Origin: Arthrobacter gandavensis
GTDB lineage: Bacteria; Actinomycetota; Actinomycetes; Actinomycetales; Micrococcaceae
Direction of reading: 5' to 3'
NCBI RefSeq assembly: GCF_009192735.1
Contig: NZ_VTFU01000003.1
Coordinates: 434,001-498,000 of the forward strand
Length of the DNA stretch: 64,000 bases
The translations under genes were made by a program, and so were the position numbers. Shown here piece by piece: positions 1 through 6,740 of this stretch. The notes beneath the pieces are model-generated. The model was not told the origin of the DNA. It saw only the letters and a list, made by a program, of their open reading frames with translations, and did no database searches. Each line of letters opens with the position of its first letter. Position 1 is the stretch's first letter.

Positions 1-1
1 G

Positions 2-733
2 CGGTTGATCAGGGAGGCCGGCGGCGAAATCCGCTTCAACAGCGAGGTCACGGGTGTGCGGTCGGACGCCGCGGGAGTAAGCGTGGAAACGACGTCGGGC
101 ACTCACCGCGCCCACGGTTTCGTCAACTGCGCCGGGCTCCACAGCGACCGCGTCGCCAGGCTCGCCGGACTTAGGCCCGATGTCCGGATCATTCCGTTCC
201 GCGGCGAGTACTTTGAACTGGCGCCTGGCTTGGAGCATCTGGTGAACGGCCTGATCTATCCGGTGCCGGACCCGGCCTTTCCCTTCCTGGGTGTCCATCT
301 CACCAAGATGACCACCGGAGCCGTGCACGCGGGACCGAATGCCATTTTCGCTTTTGCGCGTGAAGGCTACAGCTGGCTGACAATCAATCCCCGGGATGTG
401 GCGGACAGTGCGGCCTGGCCGGGGCTTTGGAAGCTGGGGGCCAAGTTCTGGCGGGTGGGGATGTCGGAAACGGCGCGGTCACTGTCCCGCCCGCGGTTCC
501 TCGCCGGACTGCGGGAGCTGGTCCCGTCGCTTCCGGACGAGAGCCTTGTCCCGGCCCATGCCGGGGTCCGCGCCCAAGCCTTGAGGCGCGACGGAACCTT
601 GGTGGATGACTTTCTTTACGAGCGGGCGCCCCGGCAGGTCCACGTCCTGAACTCGCCGTCTCCGGCGGCCACTGCGGGACTGGAGATCGGCCGCCTGATT
701 GCCGATGAGCTGGAAAAGGAAATTGATAAGTAG
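2..733 (+). CDS. lhgO: L-2-hydroxyglutarate oxidase, 5' truncated by window edge
   Basis: This is the C-terminal 243 codons of a FAD-dependent oxidoreductase of the LhgO/DAO family, which oxidises L-2-hydroxyglutarate to 2-oxoglutarate at the membrane. The N-terminal FAD-binding glycine motif lies outside the window. What remains includes the family-typical 'VNCAGLHSDRVARLAG' segment, an 'RGEYFEL' strand, the 'PVPDPAFPFLGVHLT' substrate-face loop and the C-terminal 'LNSPSPAATAGLEIG' FAD-contacting turn. Full-length relatives have about 400 residues, so roughly 60% is present. The reading frame is open to base 2. No partner gene is visible. Assignment to LhgO rather than another DAO-type oxidase is from motif recognition and is fairly secure. 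Confidence 0.85.
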   Translation, partial: RLIREAGGEIRFNSEVTGVRSDAAGVSVETTSGTHRAHGFVNCAGLHSDRVARLAGLRPDVRIIPFRGEYFELAPGLEHLVNGLIYPVPDPAFPFLGVHLTKMTTGAVHAGPNAIFAFAREGYSWLTINPRDVADSAAWPGLWKLGAKFWRVGMSETARSLSRPRFLAGLRELVPSLPDESLVPAHAGVRAQALRRDGTLVDDFLYERAPRQVHVLNSPSPAATAGLEIGRLIADELEKEIDK

Positions 734-850
734 GCTGATGACTCTTCCCTGGGCAGGGTCAACCGGACTACCTTGGGCGTACGTGCACCGGCTTGCCGGC
801 TCCTGACGGAGGCGCGGAACCGGGTGCTCCAACCCCTCCCGGAGGTACTT

Positions 851-1732
851 ATGTTTTTCCATAAGCAGGAACTTCAGTTCAAGTCCACGCCCGACCAGCC
901 GGACGCCGTCTACGCCCGCAAGCTCCAGGAAGTCCTGGGCGGCCAGTACGGGGAAATCACGGTGGCCCTTCAATACGGGTTCCAGGCCTGGAACTCGCAC
1001 ATTCCCGGCAAGTACCGCGACCTGCTCTTTGGGATCGGTGCCGAGGAAATGGGCCACGTGGAAATGCTGGCCACCATGATTGCCCAGCTGCTGGAAAAGG
1101 CACCGCTGGGCATTACCGATGATGCTGTGCAGAACGATCCCACCGTAGCGGCAGTGGTCGGAGGCATGGATGTGCAGCATGCCATCGTGGCCGGCGCCGG
1201 TGCCCGGGCCGTGGATTCCAACGGCAACCCCTGGCAGGGCAGCTACATCACCGCCAGCGGCAACCTGCTCGCGGACTTTACAGCCAATGCCAACGCTGAG
1301 ATGCAGGGCCGCGTGCAGGTGGCCCGGCTCTACCATATGACCGATGACCACGGTGTCCGGGACCTGCTCTCGTTCCTGCTGGCACGGGACACCATGCACC
1401 AGAATCAATGGACCACAGCCGCACTGGAGCTGCAGGCTGAGGGTGCCGAACAGCTCCCCGTTCCGTCCAACTTCCCGTTGAACAAGGAATACCGCGAAGT
1501 GTCCTACCAGTACCTGAACTTCTCGGACGGCAAGGCGGCATCCGAGGGGTCTTGGGCCGCCGGGCCCACGCCGGACGGACACGGTGAGTTCAGCTATCAC
1601 GACGGGCCGACGACGTCAGCACCCATGCCGCCGCCCACCCGTCCCGATGCCCGGTACTACGGCACCACTGATCTGCCGAACGTGGTGGAAAAGACCGCCG
1701 GGGCAGTCCAGGACAAGCTCAACAAGGAGTAA
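851..1732 (+). CDS. Manganese catalase (copy A)
   Basis: Cytoplasmic non-haem catalase of 293 residues that dismutates hydrogen peroxide at a dimanganese centre. The ferritin-like four-helix fold carries the expected ligands: Glu35 in 'GGQYGEITVAL', the E66-M-G-H69 pair in 'GAEEMGHVEM', then Glu in 'NAEMQGRVQVARL' and His in 'ARDTMHQNQW'. The C-terminal tail 'TPDGHGEFSYHDGPTT' is the usual subunit-contact extension. ATG at 851 is chosen because GGAGGT lies 4 bases upstream at 841-846. The frame stays open further upstream, but no other start there is preceded by a comparable ribosome site. A closely related second copy lies at 4599-5480, with two GAF-ANTAR regulators between them. Confidence 0.96.
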   Translation: MFFHKQELQFKSTPDQPDAVYARKLQEVLGGQYGEITVALQYGFQAWNSHIPGKYRDLLFGIGAEEMGHVEMLATMIAQLLEKAPLGITDDAVQNDPTVAAVVGGMDVQHAIVAGAGARAVDSNGNPWQGSYITASGNLLADFTANANAEMQGRVQVARLYHMTDDHGVRDLLSFLLARDTMHQNQWTTAALELQAEGAEQLPVPSNFPLNKEYREVSYQYLNFSDGKAASEGSWAAGPTPDGHGEFSYHDGPTTSAPMPPPTRPDARYYGTTDLPNVVEKTAGAVQDKLNKE

Positions 1733-1742
1733 GGAGCCGAGT

Positions 1743-1770
1743 CGGCCCGGATCATTCCTGGTCCGGGCCG
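1743..1770. terminator. Rho-independent-like hairpin between convergent genes
   Basis: Perfect 9-bp GC-rich stem (CGGCCCGGA / TCCGGGCCG) with a 10-base loop, 10 bases after the manganese catalase stop. It reaches into the end of the converging gene at 1752-2123. There is no U-tract, as is common for actinobacterial terminators. It probably serves both directions. Confidence 0.6.
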
Positions 1771-2123
1771 GCATCCCTGCGCGGACGCCGGGATTCTTCC
1801 CCGCGCGGCCCGTGCCGGTCCCGGGGTTCACCGGACGGCCGTTCACGGGTGCCCCGGCTGGCCAGATCGTCGTCGTCGCAGTACGGCGCCCGCAGCCGGG
1901 GCGGCAGCTCGTCTATAAGTTCGTTGGCGGCATGGGCCAGGATGTCACGCTGCAGTGGGGGCAGCGAGAATGACCCGTTGAGGTAGGCATCCACTTCATA
2001 TTCGCCTGCCTCCCCGCCAATGCTGAAATACTTCATCCACAGTTGTGAAGTCTCGATGCCCGCCTGGGATAACGCCTCCCTCAGCCGCCTGCGCTGTTCC
2101 GGCTCCACCGCATCAAAGCCCAT
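1752..2123 (-). CDS. Hypothetical protein, acidic/basic tail
   Basis: Small cytoplasmic protein of 123 residues with no recognised domain. The first 75 residues look folded ('LREALSQAGIETSQLWMKYFSIGG' region, then 'YLNGSFSLPPLQRDILAHA'). The last 40 residues are very rich in Arg, Asp and Pro and are probably disordered. It lies 11 bases downstream of the GAF-ANTAR gene at 2135-2854 on the same strand, so the two are probably cotranscribed. Its 3' end overlaps the bidirectional hairpin. It seems a genuine gene because codon use is typical and the ATG is preceded by GGGGA. Function unknown. Confidence 0.6.
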   Translation of the reverse strand: MGFDAVEPEQRRRLREALSQAGIETSQLWMKYFSIGGEAGEYEVDAYLNGSFSLPPLQRDILAHAANELIDELPPRLRAPYCDDDDLASRGTRERPSGEPRDRHGPRGEESRRPRRDAGPDQE

Positions 2124-2134
2124 TGTCCCCGTCC

Positions 2135-2854
2135 TTAGCCCTGGTGCTTTCCGCTGCCCGAGACAACCGAGCCTGCAGCGGCACGGAGCGTCGCCCTGCT
2201 GCTGCGTGCGATCTCGAGAAGCCGTGCCATCGATTCATCCTCGCCCAGTCCTTCGCGCTCCATGAGGATGCCACGGGCGAAAGCGATGTTGTCGCGGCTG
2301 GTGATGGCGTCTTTCAACTGCTGGCTAAGGCGGCGGGGAGCCTGCGCGGACTGGACGTTGGCCAGCAGAGTTGCGGCCGGCCCGGCAAAGAGAGTCAACA
2401 GATGTTCGCTGCGCGCGTCGAAAGCACCGGGAAGGTCCGAATACACCTTGATGGCACCCACCGATTCAGTCCGGAAGAGCAGCGGTGCGCTCAGGACGGA
2501 CCGCAATCCCAAACCGGCTGCCCCGGGGCTCCATCGGCTCCACCGCTCCTCGGCGGCCAAGTCGTTGGTGCGCACCGTCCCGGTTGTTGCCCAGGCCGTG
2601 ATGCAGGGCCCTTCTCCCAGTTCATATTGAAGCGAGTCCGCCTGCGTCACGATCTCGTCGGTGGCCCCCCAGCTGGTGCGCCGGCCCTGCTCGTCCATCA
2701 GCGAAACCCCGGCGCCCAGGGTGCCGGGAATGGATTCCTTTGCCGCGTCCGCCAGAAGGTCCACCGCCTTGCTGACGGTTTCCTCGGTCAGCAGAAGACC
2801 CTGAATGCGGGCAAAAGTGATGGACAGTTCTTCGAGCGGAAGGTCGGCAGTCAT
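2135..2854 (-). CDS. GAF and ANTAR domain regulator (1)
   Basis: 239-residue signalling protein. Residues about 20-165 form a GAF sensor ('ELGEGPCITAWATTGTVRTND', 'SVLSAPLLFRTESVGAIKVY'). Residues about 175-230 form an ANTAR domain ('LKDAITSRDNIAFARGILME' then a second helix pair). ANTAR proteins bind hexaloop RNA hairpins and block transcription termination, so this is a post-initiation regulator. In actinobacteria such stand-alone GAF-ANTAR proteins are common and mostly uncharacterised. It sits between the two Mn-catalases, which makes a role in stress-responsive antitermination plausible but unproven. A second GAF-ANTAR protein is at 3769-4491. Confidence 0.88.
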   Translation of the reverse strand: MTADLPLEELSITFARIQGLLLTEETVSKAVDLLADAAKESIPGTLGAGVSLMDEQGRRTSWGATDEIVTQADSLQYELGEGPCITAWATTGTVRTNDLAAEERWSRWSPGAAGLGLRSVLSAPLLFRTESVGAIKVYSDLPGAFDARSEHLLTLFAGPAATLLANVQSAQAPRRLSQQLKDAITSRDNIAFARGILMEREGLGEDESMARLLEIARSSRATLRAAAGSVVSGSGKHQG

Positions 2855-3020
2855 GCTGGGCCTCGCATTCGTTTCGGGGCCAGTGCATGCCGGTCCAACG
2901 GGGCCGCGCAGGAGGACGGTGCGTACGGAGGAACAGAGTCCTTTCCACGGCTCGGATACATCCGATATTACACATGATGGAGGGCCATGGGGTCAGTTTC
3001 TGCGCCTCGCCGGTCACGGG

Positions 3021-3269
3021 TCAGGCTGGCCTGTCCAAGACCTGCGGAGCGTCCGCGCGTTGGCTCAGGACATCCGTCAGTGCGTTGTACCAGTCAGCGG
3101 CTTCCAGCGACGGATACTCAGTGTCCAGCTGCTCATAAACGCGGTCCACCATCCCCTGCAATGTGGGTGTCGGGAGGGCTGCCAGCCCTGGGATGTCCGT
3201 CGGATCGGTGGGCAGTCCCATCGACCGCAGCTGGTCCGGAAAGAAAGGCTTCAGGTATCTGGTTCTCAC
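3021..3269 (-). CDS. Hypothetical 82-residue protein
   Basis: Small protein without a recognised domain, rich in Leu, Pro and Asp ('SMGLPTDPTDIPGLAALPTP', 'YPSLEAADWYNALTDVLSQR'). It starts with GTG at 3269, overlapping the stop of the upstream STAS-like gene in a 4-base GTGA arrangement. That implies translational coupling and is the main reason to accept it as a gene. It may be a partner of the STAS-like protein. Function unknown. Confidence 0.6.
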   Translation of the reverse strand: MRTRYLKPFFPDQLRSMGLPTDPTDIPGLAALPTPTLQGMVDRVYEQLDTEYPSLEAADWYNALTDVLSQRADAPQVLDRPA

Positions 3270-3625
3270 AGTTCAGCCCCCCGTGTGGCGCTGGAACCCG
3301 TCCCGGCGGACGCATAGCCGCGGGCAGGGCATTCGGGCAGGACTTCCGGCGCCTGGAGCTGCAGGGTCAGAGGGCTGCCGGTCAGCGATTCAGACTTCAT
3401 GGAGCGCAGCCCCCGCAGATAGGCCAACCCTTCGGGATCTATGTGCTTGGCGGCCAATAGGCTGACGGTAACGGAGCGGTGTGCGCCCGGTACGAGGTTC
3501 GCGAGGCGGCGGATCACCGGCAAGAGCGCCTGGGAGCCGCCTAGGGTGAGGCAGCCGGTAATCTCGACAACGGCGGAGGCCGGGTCAAGATCCAGCCGGA
3601 TGAGTGCGTTCAATTTATGTTCCAT
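3266..3625 (-). CDS. STAS-domain-like protein (anti-anti-sigma type)
   Basis: 119 residues with the alternating strand-helix pattern of STAS domains: 'ALIRLDLDPASAVVEITGCL' (first strands), 'SQALLPVIRRLANLVPGAHR' and 'VSLLAAKHIDPEGLAYLRGL' (the loop normally holding the phosphorylated Ser of SpoIIAA, followed by the second helix). The usual D-S-S/T motif is replaced by 'AKHIDPEG', so phosphorylation control may be lost. STAS proteins bind anti-sigma kinases and release stress sigma factors. No kinase or sigma factor gene is nearby. It overlaps the downstream 82-residue gene by 4 bases. The fold assignment is by pattern and is moderately certain. Confidence 0.6.
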   Translation of the reverse strand: MEHKLNALIRLDLDPASAVVEITGCLTLGGSQALLPVIRRLANLVPGAHRSVTVSLLAAKHIDPEGLAYLRGLRSMKSESLTGSPLTLQLQAPEVLPECPARGYASAGTGSSATRGAEL

Positions 3626-3768
3626 AGCTTCCCCGAGCCATCACAAAGCTGGAAGGTCTGGCGCACTTCTGGGCCGTGAAACCACCGTAGCGCCCGGGTT
3701 GCCGTCGTTGCAATCCCTCACGCAAGTTCATATCGGGGTGGGGGCGTTCAAGGGCTCGCCGGCGGAGA

Positions 3769-4491
3769 TTAATTATCGAAATGGGTCGTTGGGGCCCGTT
3801 CGCCCACCGATCCTACGATTTGGGCCGCCAAGTCGCGGAGCTTCGTATTGGTCCGCGCGGACGCTGTCCGAAGGATGGTAAATGCTTCGTGCTGGGAGCA
3901 TCTGTTCTGACCCATGATGATTCCCAGCGCCTGGTCGATCACGGTGCGTGATTGCAGAGCCGCCCTGAGGTCACGCGTCGTTCCAACAAGGCCGAAAAAT
4001 CGGACCGCGAGACGGATCGAGGGCTCAGCCCGACGGGCGAACTCCTCGATGGTGTGCAGGACAGGCCCGTTGAAGTCTCCGGCCCGGGTTGAATGAAGGA
4101 GGAGCCCGGAACCAAGGTCCGGGAAGAGATCCAAAGGAGCAAAGGCCACCGATTCAGCACCGTGCATGAGGGCCGCCTGGGCATGCTCCGGCGCACCCCA
4201 CGCACTGAGCTGCGGCTGACCCAACAGCCGGGCACGGTCGTCGCTGAATCCGCTGGTGGCGGGACGGCGGCCAGATACCACCGTGATACCGCAGCCGATC
4301 TCGCTCCCATCCGCCGCGAAGTGCCCTGCGGCCAGCGTTGCGAATGCCTCAAGGAACTCGCCCAAGTCCGCACTTTCCAGTATCAGGCGGGGCATCTGTT
4401 CGGCTGTGATGCCGTCAAACGCCGCCGCAGATGCCGGCCGCTGACCTGGGTCCGTGAAGGAAACCCCCGGACTGCGTTTCATGGCGTCCAT
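3769..4491 (-). CDS. GAF and ANTAR domain regulator (2)
   Basis: 240-residue protein with a degenerate GAF-like sensor region (about 30-165, 'FATLAAGHFAADGSEIGCGI', 'SVAFAPLDLFPDLGSGLLLH') and a clear C-terminal ANTAR domain (about 175-230, 'AALQSRTVIDQALGIIMGQN', then 'SQHEAFTILRTASARTN'). It is transcribed divergently from the second Mn-catalase across a 107-base gap, the arrangement expected of a local regulator. ANTAR domains act on RNA hairpins, and one hexaloop hairpin lies in the leader of that catalase (4550-4567). The regulatory link is inference. ATG at 4491 and a second ATG at codon 4 are both possible starts. Confidence 0.85.
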   Translation of the reverse strand: MDAMKRSPGVSFTDPGQRPASAAAFDGITAEQMPRLILESADLGEFLEAFATLAAGHFAADGSEIGCGITVVSGRRPATSGFSDDRARLLGQPQLSAWGAPEHAQAALMHGAESVAFAPLDLFPDLGSGLLLHSTRAGDFNGPVLHTIEEFARRAEPSIRLAVRFFGLVGTTRDLRAALQSRTVIDQALGIIMGQNRCSQHEAFTILRTASARTNTKLRDLAAQIVGSVGERAPTTHFDN

Positions 4492-4504
4492 GGTAATAGA
4501 AAGC

Positions 4505-4534
4505 TTGCTTACAAGTCAGCCCATGGGCTACTTT
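4505..4534 (+). promoter_or_regulatory. Candidate sigma-70-type promoter of Mn-catalase B
   Basis: TTGCTT (4505-4510) and TACTTT (4529-4534) with an 18-base spacer that contains the palindrome GCCCATGGGC. It lies about 65 bases upstream of the TTG start at 4599. The match is moderate and is the best seen in this divergent spacer. Confidence 0.3.
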
Positions 4535-4549
4535 TTTGCCATCAGACGA

Positions 4550-4567
4550 GGTCCCCTCAGCGGGACC
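4550..4567 (+). promoter_or_regulatory. 6-bp stem / 6-base loop hairpin in catalase B leader
   Basis: GGTCCC, loop CTCAGC, GGGACC: a perfect six-pair stem closing a six-base loop, 31 bases upstream of the start codon. ANTAR-domain proteins recognise hexaloop hairpins, usually in tandem and with conserved A1 and G4 in the loop. This loop does not show A1/G4 and no second hairpin is obvious, so its link to the adjacent ANTAR protein is speculative. Confidence 0.3.
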
Positions 4568-4598
4568 GTACAGGCACAAACGTCACCGGAGGTGCAGA

Positions 4599-5480
4599 TT
4601 GTTCTTTCACAAACAGGAGCTCCAGTTCAAGGCCACGCCTGAAAAACCCGACGCAGTCTACGCCCGCAAACTCCAGGAAGTCCTGGGCGGCCAGTACGGT
4701 GAAATCACCGTGGCCATGCAGTACGGGTTCCAAGCTTGGAACTCGCACATCCCGGGCAAATACCGAGACCTGTTGTACGGGATCGGCGCGGAGGAAATGG
4801 GCCACGTGGAGATGCTGGCCATCATGATCGCCCAGCTGCTGGAGAAGGCTCCCCTGGGCATTACCGAGGACGCAGTCCAATCCGACCCCACGGTTGCCGC
4901 CGTGGTGGGCGGCATGGATGTCCAGCAGGCCATTGTGGCCGGTGCCGGAGCACGGCCAGTCGACTCCAACGGAAATCCCTGGCAGGGCAGCTACATCACC
5001 GCCAGCGGCAACCTTCTGGCGGACTTCACCGCCAACGCAAACGCGGAAATGCAGGGCCGGCTCCAAGTGGCCCGGCTCTATCACATGACGGACGATCACG
5101 GCGTGCGGGACATGCTCTCGTTCCTGCTGGCACGGGACACCATGCATCAGAACCAATGGCTGGCCGCGGCGAAGGAACTGCAGGCTGAGGGTGCCGAACA
5201 GCTCCCCGTTCCTTCGAACTTCCCGATCAAGAAGGAGGAACGTTCGGTGTCCTACCAGTACCTGAACTTCTCCGACGGCAAGGCGGCATCCGAGGGGTCC
5301 TGGGCTTCCGGGCCCACGCCGGACGGACACGGTGAGTTCAGCTATCACGACGGGCCGACGACGTCGGCGCCCATGCCGGCGCCCACCCGTCCGGATGCCC
5401 GGTACTACGGCACCACTGATCTGCCGAACGTGGTGGAAAAGATGGCCGGAAGCGTCCAGGACAAACTGCATAAGGAGTAG
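4599..5480 (+). CDS. Manganese catalase (copy B)
   Basis: 293-residue dimanganese catalase, the same length as copy A at 851-1732, with the same ligand residues ('GGQYGEITVAM', 'GAEEMGHVEM', 'NAEMQGRLQVARL', 'ARDTMHQNQW'). The start is TTG at 4599: GGAGGT lies 5 bases upstream (4588-4593) and the resulting N-terminus 'FFHKQELQFK' matches copy A. A longer frame from 4536 would add 21 residues unrelated to copy A. The last 270 bases are almost identical to copy A even at silent positions, while the middle has many silent differences, which suggests gene conversion at the 3' end. A strong hairpin follows at 5492-5526. Confidence 0.96.
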   Translation: MFFHKQELQFKATPEKPDAVYARKLQEVLGGQYGEITVAMQYGFQAWNSHIPGKYRDLLYGIGAEEMGHVEMLAIMIAQLLEKAPLGITEDAVQSDPTVAAVVGGMDVQQAIVAGAGARPVDSNGNPWQGSYITASGNLLADFTANANAEMQGRLQVARLYHMTDDHGVRDMLSFLLARDTMHQNQWLAAAKELQAEGAEQLPVPSNFPIKKEERSVSYQYLNFSDGKAASEGSWASGPTPDGHGEFSYHDGPTTSAPMPAPTRPDARYYGTTDLPNVVEKMAGSVQDKLHKE

Positions 5481-5491
5481 CAGGCGGTTAC

Positions 5492-5526
5492 CGGTTCCGC
5501 GGCCCCTGACGGCGGCCGCGGAACCG
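5492..5526 (+). terminator. 13-bp perfect stem terminator after Mn-catalase B
   Basis: CGGTTCCGCGGCC (5492-5504) pairs exactly with GGCCGCGGAACCG (5514-5526) around a 9-base loop, starting 12 bases after the catalase stop and ending 18 bases before the next gene. No U-tract. It should isolate the glycosyltransferase from catalase transcription. Confidence 0.7.
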
Positions 5527-5543
5527 CTGCGGAGGAGCAGCTG

Positions 5544-6740
5544 GTGGAGCAAAGCAGTTGGAGAAGCAGGGGCCGTCATGCCGGGGTGCCCCCGGCTCCA
5601 CCCGGGACCGGCCCGGCGGCCGTACCGCGCCTTTCGGACGCCGCCTACATTCTGCCGCTGAAGTGGAGCGACGACACTGAGCTGAACGGTCTGTGCGCCT
5701 ATCTGGAGGAACTCACCCGGTGGGTCCCGGTCCTCGTTGTTGACGGCTCGCCGCCTGCTCTCTTTGCGGCCCATGCCCGGGCCTTTCCCCGCGCAGTGCG
5801 CCACTGCCGGCCCCGCCGGCTGGGCTGCGCCAATGGAAAGGTGGAGGGCGTCCTCACCGGCGTGGCGCTGAGCGGGCACGAATATCTCGTCATTGCCGAC
5901 GACGACGTCCGCTACACCCGGGAAGGGCTGGAGCGGGCGGTGTCGCTGCTCGCCGGGGCCGACGTCGTCCGGCCCCAGAACTACTTTCCTGCTCCGTTGC
6001 CCTGGCACGCCCGCTGGGACACGGCCCGGACCCTGATCAACCGTGCGTTTGGCTCGGACTATCCGGGAACCCTCGTCCTGCGGCGGTCAACGCTGCTGAG
6101 CGCGGGCGGTTACAGCGGAGACGTGCTGTTTGAAAACCTTGAGCTGCTGCGGACCATCCGTGCCGCGGGAGGCAGGGAGGTCCGGGCAGATGACCTGTTC
6201 GTGGCCCGGATCCCGTGCTCTGCCCGGCACTTTTGGCGCCAGCGGGTGCGGCAGGCCTATGACGATTTTGCACAGCCGGTACGTCTGGCAGCGGAACTGA
6301 TGCTGCTTCCAGCCATCCTGCTGTCGCTGCGGAAGCCGCCACGGGCGGCGGTGCTGGCCGGAGCCGCCGTTCTTGCGGCGGAAGCGGGCCGCCGGCGCTC
6401 CGGCGGATCCCGCGTCTTCAGCACCGGCGCCGCACTCTGGACTCCGTTATGGGTCCTGGAGCGTGCCGTCAGTGTCTGGATTGCAGTGGGCTGGCGGCTG
6501 CGCGGCGGCGTTCCGTACCGGGGACGGCGCCTGCGGACAGCGGGGCACTCGGTGCGCCGGCTCCGCCGTCACCTGCCCGGGCCGGATTACCGGCCACGGG
6601 CAGCGTTTTCCGTCCCGGTTCCTGCCTCTGTTGCCGTCCCGGCAGCGTTCTCCGTCCCGGTTCCTGCCGCCGTCCCGGTCCCGGTCCCCGATGCGGAGAC
6701 GCGGGCCGCCGGAAGGGTTGACTCGTGGGGGCGTGCGTAA
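5544..6740 (+). CDS. Family 2 glycosyltransferase-like membrane protein
   Basis: 398 residues. Residues about 35-230 resemble a GT-A fold glycosyltransferase 2: 'VPVLVVDGSPPALFAAHARA' (nucleotide-binding strand), 'GCANGKVEGVLTGVALSGHE' and the acidic 'VIADDDVRY' motif that would bind the divalent metal and nucleotide-sugar. Later, 'LRRSTLLSAGGYSGDVLFEN' matches the acceptor-side loop. Hydrophobic segments near residues 265-290 and 305-330 suggest membrane attachment. GTG at 5544 has GGAGGAG about 8 bases upstream. The C-terminal 45 residues are an Ala/Val/Pro repeat that overlaps the tail of the converging MFS gene by 154 bases. Sugar donor and product are unknown. Confidence 0.75.
   Translation: MEQSSWRSRGRHAGVPPAPPGTGPAAVPRLSDAAYILPLKWSDDTELNGLCAYLEELTRWVPVLVVDGSPPALFAAHARAFPRAVRHCRPRRLGCANGKVEGVLTGVALSGHEYLVIADDDVRYTREGLERAVSLLAGADVVRPQNYFPAPLPWHARWDTARTLINRAFGSDYPGTLVLRRSTLLSAGGYSGDVLFENLELLRTIRAAGGREVRADDLFVARIPCSARHFWRQRVRQAYDDFAQPVRLAAELMLLPAILLSLRKPPRAAVLAGAAVLAAEAGRRRSGGSRVFSTGAALWTPLWVLERAVSVWIAVGWRLRGGVPYRGRRLRTAGHSVRRLRRHLPGPDYRPRAAFSVPVPASVAVPAAFSVPVPAAVPVPVPDAETRAAGRVDSWGRA

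Noticed and set aside
479-1600. 373-codon minus-strand open frame opposite Mn-catalase A
   Set aside because: Runs antisense through a fully supported catalase gene; product has no recognisable family and reflects high-GC frame shadowing. The same applies opposite catalase B (4557-6008).
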